Below, piece by piece: positions 36,395 to 47,100 of a stretch of DNA of 64,000 nucleotides (position 1 is the stretch's first letter; each line of letters begins with the position of its first letter). The position numbers and the translations under genes were made by a program. The stretch spans positions 16,638,889-16,702,888 of the forward strand of contig NC_031496.1 in NCBI RefSeq assembly GCF_000237925.1, given 5' to 3'. The DNA is from Schistosoma mansoni (lineage: Eukaryota > Platyhelminthes > Trematoda > Strigeidida > Schistosomatidae). The notes beneath the pieces are model-generated. The model worked only from the letters and a program-made list of their open reading frames with translations, made no database searches and had not been told where the DNA came from.

Positions 36395-36450
36395 GTATCT
36401 GGTGCCCCTTTGTACCAATATTTATGTGTTCAAATAAATAGATATCACTA
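36395..36450 (+). mobile_element. LINE tail remnant
   Basis: The text 'cctttgtaccaatatttatg' and the following 'ttcaaataaatagata' match the LINE tails at 26850-26890 and 8862-8920. Confidence 0.5.
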
Positions 36451-36829
36451 AAAACAGAACAAATTTATCTTATCCTAAGATTAGTATAGAACTAAGATAA
36501 TGTAATAGCATATTAAAATATTCCCCATGTTTGTCAAGATATTACAGTATTACATAATATTATTTACTAAATGATAATATGGAGAAAAAAAAGCGTTATT
36601 ATTCATAATTAATCTCAAGGTTGAAATATTTCAACTATATTCTATAAAAATGAACTAGAAGCAATAATGATATAATGACATTTCAAGTCAATTTTTTAGT
36701 TCATATAAAACATTTTCGAGAATAATTTTCATTACAAATCAATAACATTTAAATAGAATGATTGTTAATCATCTAGTTTAAGAATCCTACATTGTGGCGT
36801 ACTAATCGTGAACTGTTATCTCCAAATAA

Positions 36830-37262
36830 AAATAATGAATGGTAACTTTTGGGATTCATTTATGGACCAATACTATGAGTATATTTTTATCGTATAATTG
36901 TTAAATAAGTAAACTATTCATGTCCCTATTATTATGAACCTTATTTTGACCTGTTATCTATTATTATGCGATTTACCATTCTTGAGTTATGTTCTGTCTA
37001 TCAATTACTATCTCAAACATTCACAGCCACATTTAGCTTAATCTTGTACTAATGTTATTTTTTATTTTATGTTACGATGTGGTCTTTTTGGTTTGTATAT
37101 AAACCCAGTATGTTTGAAATACATGATTCATATAGCAGGGTTTTTTATTGGTGTTCTGGACTTAACAGGCATGGCTAGACAGGAAGAAGGACCGAATAAG
37201 ACTCTAGACTGCTCGCACAGGTTTTATGCGTCATTGGTCCGGTCGATAAATCACTGATCTCT
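36830..37262 (+). mobile_element. LTR-like fossil, copy 2
   Basis: Counterpart of 35290-35735 with the same order of landmarks, including 'tgtatataaaccc', 'attggtgttctggact' and the block after it. It is more diverged than would be expected of a young pair. Whether the two copies are ends of one insertion or two separate remnants is open. Confidence 0.5.
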
Positions 37263-38019
37263 AAATGGCTGTATTATCACGTCATACATTAACAGGGCAC
37301 ACAGGCCACAAGCTATAACATGAACCCATCCAAAATATAGTACACACAGGATTAAATCTAGCACTTTCAAATCTTACAGTAGAGAGAATGATATCATGGA
37401 GTTACTTTTAAGTAAGAATCCGATAGTGTGCAATTTCGGATTAGGTTATTCTGTAAATCTGTTACTGAAAATATTTTGTCAATTATAAGCATCGTAACAA
37501 TAAATAATACTGAACAAAATTTATGCATACATATATGTAGGGCAAAATGAATTTATGGTATTTCTTACATGTTACTGTGCAAAACTGGTAAGTGATGTTT
37601 TATTTAATGTCGCCTTTTTAGTTCCAACTGTTGAGACTAATTTCTATAGATTTTTACGCGTTGCAAGATCGGTCAATGATTGCTAATGATTTTTCTCTTT
37701 ACATTCTTTCGATCATATATAAATCAGAAGTGATCTACACTTTTTGATTTGTTAATCACCTAGTTTTTAGATTATAATCTTACCCGGCATTATAAATGGT
37801 ATGATTCAAGGTTACTCGTAATAATGTGAAGTCATCAATAGAGGCGAGAATTCATTTTATCTCATAAATGTTCCTGTTTTCTATTTATTAAAGTATTTCA
37901 AAGGAAATAACCTTAAGATAAACACCAATCCACTCATTCCCAAAGATTTTTTTAGAAAAAAAATATATATGATTGATCAACATGTAGTCATAAGCAAAAC
38001 AGTATTTGGGACAAATGTG

Positions 38020-38340
38020 AATCGATCTAAGTTGTTACACCACATAAACATAAAAAGATGAAGGTATGAAGACGAATACAAAAGGAGAAATAATAGTATC
38101 ATCAGCAATAATAAAAAACTTTAAGCACAGAGAATCTGATTCAAAAAGAATGTATTTAATGGTGAACTGGAAAGTGTAAAACAAATCTGAAATACAGGAT
38201 TCGAAGGAAGATAATGAGTGAAGGAAATCCACACCATTGTGACCGATTTTTAGTGAAGCTACCCAACACCAACCACTGATCGCAATTATCAAGCGGATCC
38301 CAACCAGGTAATCTTCATCTACCAGCACGGCTAAGATCTG
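38020..38340 (-). mobile_element. Diverged LINE 3'-end fragment
   Basis: It follows the order of the minus-strand LINE 3' ends at 5790-6110 and 31690-32035: tail near 38020-38050, then 'accattgtgaccgatttt', then 'ggatcccaaccaggtaatct'. It forms the outer left arm of the palindrome at 38292-38611. Confidence 0.55.
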
Positions 38341-38611
38341 AAGTCTGTGACTTACAACCTATATGTATACCAGCTTATATACTACAGAGGTAGGTGCTGG
38401 ATGGGCTTACAAATACACATCTTGACCGTCTCAGTTGATAAAGGTTTACAAGCCCATCCAGTACCTACCTCTATATAGTGTATAAGCTGGTATACATACA
38501 GGTTGTAAGGAAGCTAAGAACGACCGAACAAGGGTATGGAATCATCGCGTGAATTCACAGACTGCAGATCTTAGCCGTGCTGGTAGATAAAGATTATCTG
38601 GTTGGGATTTG
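38292..38611. repeat. Large imperfect palindrome
   Basis: The inner arms 38351-38408 and 38450-38509 pair almost throughout (cttacaacct… with …ggttgtaag), around a 41-base loop. The outer arms 38292-38350 and 38556-38611 also pair, with 46 unpaired bases (38510-38555) in the right arm. The outer arms are LINE 3'-end sequence, so a LINE end appears in both orientations. Confidence 0.88.
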
Positions 38612-38649
38612 CTCGATAACTCTAGATCTTGAATTCCAGTATCCTTTCA

Positions 38650-40030
38650 TATATACGACCATCTTCCCGAGCAACATAGTCTTCTTGTTCATGATCTTTG
38701 CTACACTATTTAGACTCCACTATATATTTTGTTAATTTCATCTGACTGTGTTAATGTGGTTTGGTGACGTAGATTAATGCTTATTTATAACAGGTCCTAT
38801 ATTGATGTATCTGTCCTAACACTAATCTTTCAGCTCTAACTAATAATAAATTCATGATTAATAGATCATAGTCTCAGTATAGTAGTATACGGTTCAAAAG
38901 GCACCACTCAATGTGTTGTGAATACGATACACTATTTCACAAGGAATTCCCCTCCCCTATTAATTTACAGCTACCTTGCTTACATTTTAAAGTCAGATTT
39001 AAAGCCGCTTAACGAAAAGTCTGAAAGTTACTACCAAGGCATTTTATCACCAAATGAAAAACGCGTTCACATGGATGCAAAAAATATATGAACTGATTAG
39101 ATTATAGACCAAAAAAGAGATTAGCATCAAATTTGATCTATAACGAAAATAAATTGTCACCAATATGATCAATAAGACAAAAATTATTAGAGTACATTAT
39201 ATCTGTTGATTTTGTCGCTTTAATGTATATTATGCATAGAAAATACCAGCACCCCTAAAATGAAATAACTATTACATTTAGTTAGGCTTAGTGTTCGGTT
39301 ACCTGTAATTAAAACTGACTGACCAAAAAGGAGAGGCAAAAACAAACCGTCTATATTCAAAAAGCGAAAGGTTAATTTGAACGGGTTAGTGAAGTAAAAA
39401 CACAAATAAAGAAAATAAAACGAAAATCAGAAATTTGAGGAAAAAACACAAATGCGGTACTAGTTCATTGGGAAAACAACGAAACGAGTATGGAACATAC
39501 AAAAAAACGAATAGTAATCACTTCGTTTTTACCCACAACCGAGTTAAAATATTTAGAAAATGAAGCAAGGAACAAAGTAATACTAATTATACACATTGAT
39601 CATTTTCCAACTACAGCATACAAAAATAATAAGCAAATAGCAGTCACGCACACTTTTAATGAAGTGAGACAACAAAAATGTTTTTGTTTAGTTCAAGTTT
39701 ACAATGAAGTAAATATAGGGAATGTGAATACGGAAATGATTATGTATGTAATAGATTATTCCCGCAAAGAAATTAATTACACAACGAAATAAGATGGGAT
39801 TGTTTATTTGAATTCTTCTGTGAGTGGTTACGAAGGTATATCGGGATTACATATGAGATTTAATTAAATCTTCGCATAATGACCAATATATGAGAAAAAT
39901 AACGTGTAAATCAAAGTATAACTCGGACTGTCCATAATGTTGAATATCCAGCCAAAGATGGTATTTTAAATTATTCATTGGGTGAATTAGAGATTATTAT
40001 CAATCGAGTAAATGGATTATTTCAAATTCA
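38650..40030. other. AT-rich sequence without recognised genes
   Basis: The plus-strand frame at 39490-39792 (100 codons) lies opposite the probable 3' untranslated region of ARL8 and resembles nothing I know. A possible polyadenylation signal for ARL8, read on the minus strand, is at 39803-39808. Confidence 0.4.
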
Positions 40031-40036
40031 TTACTT

Positions 40037-42170
40037 TTATCGGTTAGATTTGGAATGTTTAATTAACCATTGGAGTGTGATGTCTAAAACAGAGTGAAGA
40101 AAAGCTAAATAAAAAACATGACTAGCAGTACCAATAACAACAAAACAAAGGGATAATAAGATATGACTCGAAAACAAACATGAACTACATTTGTGAATGA
40201 GTTTTTGCAGAAAGACCCGTGATGTGCGTCGAGCAATATGAATTGATCGCCACGAACGTTTTAGTGGCTTAACAATTTGAGACCTGGAAATAATATTATT
40301 GGCATTAATAATACAATCATGAACTACGTTATGAACCATGTCTATTATGTCGGCTAACGATAACTTGTTTGTCTAAACTGTAGTAAACTGGACATACTAA
40401 TTGGGACATAAAATAAGGATTGGTTTATCTGGGAAAACCAGAATTATGTTGCACTAAAAGCTGGTACAACCTATTCTTCTACCATGGTCTTAATCTTTCG
40501 TGATTACTATTTTTCTCTGTACTTTTCTTCACTGACAACCGTCTGCTTCCTTTCTATCTTCTCCATGGATCTCTAACCCCCAACTGGTTTATTTGTTACT
40601 ATTATCCCTCTAATTACAGTTAATTTCAATTCCAAAGATTTTATCTTACCATTCTGAGCCTTTCTCACCTAATTTAAATTTCCCTGCCTATCTTCATTAT
40701 GAATATTCAAGACCTCGACAACAATCAGTGATTAGTTTCCTTGATAGGAACATTTTAATCCCCTTGTTCATTCTACCTTACTGTTTCCAACTTTAGCAGT
40801 TTTATTATCACTATGGGTGTAGTTTTATTTTGGAAAATAAGTACATATTTGTGATCTTACAGTTTCGAAAATGAATTCACTGAAAAGAGAACTCTTCTTT
40901 ATACTTAAAATGTAGTAAGCAGAATGCAGTCCACATTCTCCAACCATTGACTTTAAACACGCAATCGATACTTGCTTAGAGGTGATTGACATATTTGTCT
41001 CAAGAATATTGGGTGTTGAGTTTGATTTTAAGTCATGTAACTTGTCGATTAGGTTGAATTTATTGCTGATCAGAATTCAGCCGTTTGAAAGCAGAGTATG
41101 ACACTATACTACCTAGTAAGTGCGAATAATAAAGCTGATAAGGATAAAAAATTATGTTCAGTTATCAGAAAACTGCTATCCTAAACCTGCGTTACGAGGT
41201 ATTTAATTTCAATAAAATGGTCCTTTGACAGATAATCTAGAATGTCACATAGTGATTTGGGTACGAAGACAACCAGATTCACTTTTGAATCAGCCACTGA
41301 GGTCAACAGCTACGATCGCAGGTACTTCGGTCGACAGAAATAAAGGAGAAAAACTTGAACACACAGTGTCACTTTGTACAACAAGCCTACTGGGAGATGT
41401 AAATCATATAAATAGAATTGCTTGAAGTGTTTCATAAAAATTACTAATTTGCCTCACATCCTTGACAAAACAATATGATGACTTAAGAGTTGATAATAAG
41501 ATTAACCTCACCTATATTTTCTTGTTCTTTGCATGAGATAGAGTAACAACATATCTCACGGTCAGTAATAGCCCCCAAATTGAGAGCTGTAATTAGCTCA
41601 TGTTCTGCAAGAGCGTTTGGCAAATCCTTTTTATTTCCTAACACCAAAACAGGGATGCCAAGTAACTGGGGTTTGTCAAGCAAAGCATGAAGCTCGTTGC
41701 GCGAAGCTTCTAGTTTCTCATGATCAGCAGCATCTACCATATAACTATATAAAATATATACAATAACTGTAAATTTTACATGATCGCATTGACTCCCCGG
41801 CAATACCGTTCCCACATACTTCTGAAACGAGGTTGACCGCCGATATCCCACATCTGAAAGAGTTTATTACTACAAAATCCTTTACCTTTATAGTGACATT
41901 CCCTTTAGTAACCTTGCGCAAATTGAAACCAACAGTAGGTATCATATCTTCGTCAAACTTCCCAGACTACATAAAAGCAAAAATTATCAATCAATTCATA
42001 TCCAAACTAAGGTATACTGCCGAACCAATCAAATTCGGTAGACTTACAGCAATTACATTAACGAAGGTGGTCTTTCCCGAGTACTGAAGACCAACCAATG
42101 TTAGTTCCATTTCTTCCTTCCAGAAAAGACTTCGAATCCAATCGAGAATACGCTGGAAAAATGCCAACAT
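40037..42170 (-). CDS. ARL8: ARL8 small GTPase (five exons)
   Basis: Exons on the minus strand: 42170-42048, 41966-41886, 41853-41780, 41744-41512 and 40083-40037. They give 185 aa; human ARL8B has 186. The protein starts [20 protein letters not shown], the amphipathic N-terminus that anchors ARL8 on lysosomes. Then come the P loop GLQYSGKT (about 27-34), the switch I region [20 protein letters not shown], switch [25 protein letters not shown] (about 130-133) and the CYSISCKE motif. The last exon gives [18 protein letters not shown]8 recruits kinesin via SKIP/PLEKHM2 and HOPS to move and fuse lysosomes; in worms and flies it also acts in axonal transport of presynaptic vesicles. All junctions are GT-AG. 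Introns 2 and 3 are only 32 and 35 bp, and the last is 1428 bp. Start chosen because it aligns exactly with the family. Confidence 0.95.
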
Positions 42171-42469
42171 TTTAATTCCAACTTCTCGATAAAGCGAATG
42201 GCAATGACAATAAGTAACTGAGTAGCGCACAAAAACGAAAACTACTCAAGAATATTCAATATTCTTCATCAAATTCAGAACCCACAGAGACTTCGCCTCG
42301 ACGACAGGAAATCGACAAACCGTGTCAATCCTTTTGTCGTTATGCTTACCTAAGTGTTCGAAGTATCCATGAAGGAGCTGGTGATCATCATTACTTCCCG
42401 GAGTGAACTCGTGTCTGATTACATATTAAGAAATCTTTTGTACCACTCAATGAACCACCTAAATAAATA

Positions 42470-42610
42470 GTTTTGTAAACGTTTGACACTTATTCTGACC
42501 TTATTCTTTTAACTGTAAACACTCCTAGTTGAAGGCAGTTGCCAAAGCATCAGTATCAGACCATCTATGGGTGCGTCGCGTTGAGCACCTTTACAACAAT
42601 CAGCCTAACC
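42470..42610. repeat. Interspersed repeat Y, partial copy 1
   Basis: A short piece (aataaatagtt...gtaaacg, then 'gttgaaggcagttgccaaagc') corresponding to the start of the longer copies at 42810-43100 and 44200-44510. Confidence 0.45.
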
Positions 42611-42809
42611 AGATTGTGCTTGCCTCAACACATTGACTACCGTCCGAACAACTTCATCCCTAACTTCTGGTTTAGCTTGTTTTCAGAATCCGTGTATTAG
42701 AAGAATTTTTGAACGACAGTGTTGTTAAGCAGTGTAAGGTGGTATAAGATAAGCCGTAGATAAAGGAGGGAAACTATGAATGTGTATCGGTAAATAAGTC
42801 ATCAAAATA

Positions 42810-43100
42810 AATAGCTCTACAAGTTTTCGATTTTTCGTTCTGATATCATTAGTTTTACTGTGCTCACCTTGCTTAAGGCGCACGGTCACACATTAGCACC
42901 AGATCACGAGTATGTATGCCGTGGTACTCATTCTTTTCAACTGCTAGCAAGCTTAGACCAAACGCTTTGCGGTATATCGATAGCCTTTTTAGCATATCTT
43001 TGAACTCCTTCATTGCTGTTTTCTGATTTGACTGGGTTGGCGCGTTTCGATTATAGGTGTTACGTGTAATGGCGTTGTCAAACTTCGAAGATCTGTGACA
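42810..43100. repeat. Interspersed repeat Y, copy 2
   Basis: It aligns with 44215-44510: 'atagctctacaag.ttcgat', 'agttttac.gtgctca', 'ggcgcacggtcac', 'gcaccagatcacg', 'gactgggttggcgcg' and 'ttataggtgttacgtgtaa' all recur in order. No coding signal. Confidence 0.6.
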
Positions 43101-43365
43101 TTTGGAAGACGAATGAGGTTGGGAAACATAACTCCTTAGACATAGGTAGACTGATTTTGACTCTCAGGCTTGTGATGTTAAGGGCAGATAAACTGACCAC
43201 CGTTGGTCAGCTCATCAATGAGGTAGATTTAGTATTTATTACCTTCCAAATGCTCAGCTTTTCAGAATGGTTGCTGACGTCTTCCCTGCCAAATACGTTT
43301 ACGATACATGACTTCAAACCCTTTCTTGGAACATTGCAAGTTTATAGATTTGTCTAATGGTAGGG

Positions 43366-43599
43366 TTAGGACAGCAAGCCATAGTGTAGTGTCATCCCAT
43401 TAAGAATGTTGCTTAACAATGTAGGTTCACTGCTGTCAAGACTAGAAAAGCCTGGATGAATGTTTGGTCTATGTAAGCCGAGTTGAGCTGGAAAACCTGA
43501 TGATTTTAAGGCTGCTGATGGAACTCTTATGTAAGATTCATAAAGGAGTTCAGTTTCACTGTTCCAAACGTCAGAGACTGTCACACTACTAAAACACAT
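43366..43599 (-). other. Unassigned 77-codon frame, coding-like
   Basis: Contains SVTVSDVWNSETELLYESYI and HRPNIHPGFSSLDSSEPTLL, an even composition not driven by AT bias. A possible acceptor (gtgttttag) lies near 43590. I do not recognise the family. It could be an exon of an unseen gene, a decayed pseudogene, or chance. Confidence 0.2.
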
Positions 43600-44214
43600 A
43601 GTTTAGACTACCAATGAAAACTTACTGTAATATGGCAAACTTACGAATGTCAGGTGAAACTCAAGTCAACTTCAATCTACTTGGTTATCCAAAGAGGCCA
43701 ATTGATAAATAAATTTTCTAAACCATCTTCGTCGGCTTCAACAGATATTCCTTGCGGTAATCATTTGAAAGGCTCATATATCTTAAGAAGCACATTAACC
43801 CCCCTAGTTATTTTGAGAGACATGATAAATAGATATAACAGTAAGCAGTGGAGAGTCCATCATCCATAATAAAAAGAGCCTAATGTGTGGAGGAAATCAT
43901 CCCAAAAACTAGTTTGTTGCTTAAGACTTGTTATAAATAAAACTTAAACAGAGATAACAATAATGTAGTCGTCATTACAAATTCCAAGATTCCTAGATTT
44001 CATGGAGGCCCCATACAAAAGGCGAATTATTCAATCATTCCTCTTTTAATTAAACTATATTGGAACATGATGATTTACTAAAAATACCAGTACTGATAAG
44101 TTCACATATAAGTGTGAAACAAGCATAACACACAGGGAACCAGAACGTTACTGAAAAATCTTTTTTGTACGTAAATTCGTGAATGTGTGAGAAAATCCTT
44201 CGCAGCTGTAAATA

Positions 44215-44510
44215 AATCCCCCAAATCAATAGCTCTGTAAGTGTTCGACACTGGATGCTTACCACTTTAGTTTTAGTGGACTCATTTAGCTGAAGGCACT
44301 CGGTCGTGCATCCGCACCAGATCATGTTTCAGAACGGCGTGCGAAACATCTCCTGTGATCATCAGCCAGATTAGATCAGTTATTTCTCATTATATTGATA
44401 ACCCATTGAATATACCTTCCAACTTCCTCGCTTCCGACTTTTGATTTTACTGGGTGGGCGCGATTCCATTATAGGTGTTACTGGTAAAGTGTTGTCAAAC
44501 TACAATACTG
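44215..44510. repeat. Interspersed repeat Y, copy 3
   Basis: Counterpart of 42810-43100, including 'gaaggcactcggtcgtgcat', 'gcaccagatcatg', 'actgggtgggcgcga' and 'ttataggtgttactggtaa'. The copies are diverged, so the family is old. Confidence 0.6.
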
Positions 44511-44769
44511 GTGGTATCTTTACCCTTAAATGATGGTTTTCTTGTGATAGTGTTGGTTTCAAACTACATGAAGCAATGCTCTCTGGAATTTCTGTACGTT
44601 TTGTCAACATAATTGAGATCAAATGTCGTTACTTTATTTCAGTTCTGTTTTCAAGTTTTTCTTGGTTTCATTTTTTGTGTTCTGATTTCCCTTCACATGA
44701 GCATGTGCTTTGGCGTCTATCATACCTGTTTTATTTATTCTATCTACAAAGGATATATATTTCTTTACC

Positions 44770-45625
44770 TATTGTTGAAACTCTGCCTGAAGCCCTTCTA
44801 GAACAAGAGAGGAGGGCTGGAACTGAGGTTTTCAACCCTTTTCATAGAAAATACTTTGCCGAAAACACTAAAGAGCAAAAAATAATTGAAACAATCCAAA
44901 CTAAGACGAATCTGACTAGTCTCGTCTTTTCTCTTTCTTCTGATGGTTGACCGGATCACAAAGTTCTTCAAACCTCAGAAGCATGGAGTAAGATGGATAA
45001 CTGTATGCGGCTAGACGATTTGGACTTCTCAGATGATCTAGTCTTAAAATAGAATACAGCTAGCTCCAACCATATCGCACTTAATAGAGAAGTTCTAGAT
45101 AAGTTGAGTATGACTGATAGAAATGTGAAGGCCCTGATGGACAAGACGAGGGTAACGTTTCTAGAATCAAAGAACGTGTGGAACTCAGACCAACTGTCGG
45201 TCAACATAAGAGAGTCAGAATTTTTAATGCAAACATCACGAGTTTTGTTGCGCGTAAGCGAAACAAGGATGACCATTATAACTATCATAGATAAAGTAGA
45301 GTTATTTATAAATAATCGTCTACGCAAGACACTTCGGAGCTGTTGTCCGGACACCTTCAACAACAACCTACTCCTGAGGAGAACAAACCAGCTTCCAGCT
45401 GAAGGGGAAATTAAAAAAGTCACAGGAGTTAGATAGTACACGCTTTATGGAAATCACCAAACTAAGTCATGGAGCAAGTTGTGTCCCCGGGGAATGGGAC
45501 TCAGAGGTCAAGAGAATGGAAAGCGCTCGGCAAAGACTGAAAGGCAGAGTGCAGGACAGAGCTGGCTGGAGAATCCTGGCCAGCGGCCTATTTCTCACTA
45601 GGAGTAACAGGCGTAAGTAGATAAG
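44770..45625 (+). mobile_element. RTE-type LINE 3' half, plus strand
   Basis: A decayed reading near 44995-45060 corresponds to L-D-D-L-D-F-S-D-D-L-V, the YADD-type block. The frame at 45104-45436 (WNSDQLSVNIRESEFLMQTS, then VELFINNRLRKTLRSCCPDT and LLLRRTNQLPAEGEIKKV) is the thumb and C-terminal part. 45540-45620 ends with the QDRAGWRILASGL-like C-terminus and the 'aggagtaacaggcgtaagtag' tail. Stops and shifts are present. The family is that of 10830-13400. Confidence 0.75.
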
Positions 45626-45634
45626 AACACACTT

Positions 45635-47100
45635 ACTTACTTAGGCCTGTTACCCCTCATAAAGGAGCATAGGCTACCCATTAGCACTCTCCATCCAACT
45701 CTGTCTCGGGCAATCCTTCCCAGTTGCTATTCATCCTTTCGATGTCTGATTCCAATTCTCGGCGCAATGTCTTCTTTGGTCTTCCTCCTCCATGTTCCTC
45801 TTCAGGATTCCAAGTTAGTGCTTGCTTCGTGATACAGTTTGATGCACAATCGTCTCTGGCAGAATCCGGCTTGTTGATCTCGAAGCTAGACATCTACTGA
45901 GTCTTTCATCCGGTCCAGAAACACTCTGCTGAACATTTTTCCTTGTACCACTGGTAGTGTGATTCTGTGGTGTTTGTATGAATTAACGAATGCTTTATAC
46001 TTGATTGCTGGTATATTCGGAATTCTAAATACAGTATGTTCGTTTGTACTCACCTAGTTTTATTTGGCTTAAAGTGCACTGTTTCGAGAATTCCTAGTTA
46101 ATACAGTAGTCCGAATACTTTTAAATATTATAAATGCCTATGTACCTTCCACATTTCCTCAGATCTCCTTTCTTTGTACTCGTGATGAGATATCCTTATT
46201 TCCAATCTGTTGCCACTTGTTCTTCCTCCCAAATATTCCCGAATAGAACGTGAAGCATCGCTGAAGTTGCTTCTCTGTCTGATTCCAGTGCTCCGGCTGG
46301 TATATTGTTTGGTTTTTTGCTTTCACACCCTTCAGTTGTTTATTGGTCACTCTGATTTGTTCGATCGTTGGTGGAGCGACATCTATAGGAAAGTCTGTAG
46401 GTGCTGCTGGGATATCCGGTGGATTTGTAGATGGCATTAAGTCGCGGTTAACTATGATCACCACCACATGAAGATTGCGTGTCAGGTATCGACGTGGATC
46501 CCTCGATAGGCAAAAAACCAGAAGGCTGTTAACGGTTGCAATAAAATATATTTGTTGGCGATCTCGTGATACCGAAAGAATACCGATACGTGCCAAAGTT
46601 TACAGGCAAAACTATGGAGCGTAAGCGGGTTCGTGCAAGGTCACAGGCAACGGAAGGAAAAGTATGTTTGGTACGATTAAACAAACAAGTACAGTTAAAC
46701 AATCATTAGTACAATTGATTATGATAATAATTGTTTCGATTATACCATTCGCGTTCCCATCATGAAAAGTAGGTCACTACAGATTCAATGGAGCTGACCA
46801 ATCCAAGAGTTCCTCGAAATGTCCTATTCATCTGTTCTTGAATCTCAGTGATTGTCTTGCTTTCTTTGCCCTTGATCGGTTTATCTGGTTTACTATATGT
46901 CCTTGCTAGTTTATTCGTCGTGTCATATGGTTGTCTGATATTTCATTCTGTTGCAGCTTTATCCGCTATTGTTGCTGAGTTTTCCATGTTTTTACTTTTC
47001 AGCTCTAAAGCTCTGCTTCAATTGTTTGTTTGCTTCCATGTATTCACCTTGTGCTTTGACTTTCTCTGTTCTTGTCCGGCTGAAGTGTGTAAGTTTCAAT
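45635..47100 (-). mobile_element. RTE-type LINE, minus strand, tail to tail with the previous one
   Basis: The frame at 45893-45681 reads SNCITKQALTWNPEEEHGGG and then RPKKTLRRELESDIERMNSN, the C-terminal signature of this LINE family. The frame at 46596-46159 contains NPPDIPAAPTDFPIDVAPPT and IEQIRV, the region just before the RT. The middle of the RT is lost. The 3' end at 45635 carries (TTAC/GTAA)n next to the 3' end of the plus copy. A 140-bp piece of an LTR-type repeat sits inside at 46000-46140. Confidence 0.72.
46000..46140. mobile_element. LTR-type fossil piece within the LINE
   Basis: It matches 35010-35165 in order (…acttgattgctgg…, …cacctagttttatttggct…, …gagaattcctagttaataca…). 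It is an insertion or residue inside LINE sequence. Small and broken; family as at 34150-35170. Confidence 0.45.

Noticed and set aside
39490-39792. A 100-codon plus-strand ORF
   Set aside because: It lies opposite the likely 3' untranslated region of ARL8, is AT-driven in composition and resembles no family.
43654-43869. A 71-codon plus-strand ORF
   Set aside because: No family resemblance and no splice or promoter context; it is next to an equally uncertain antisense frame.
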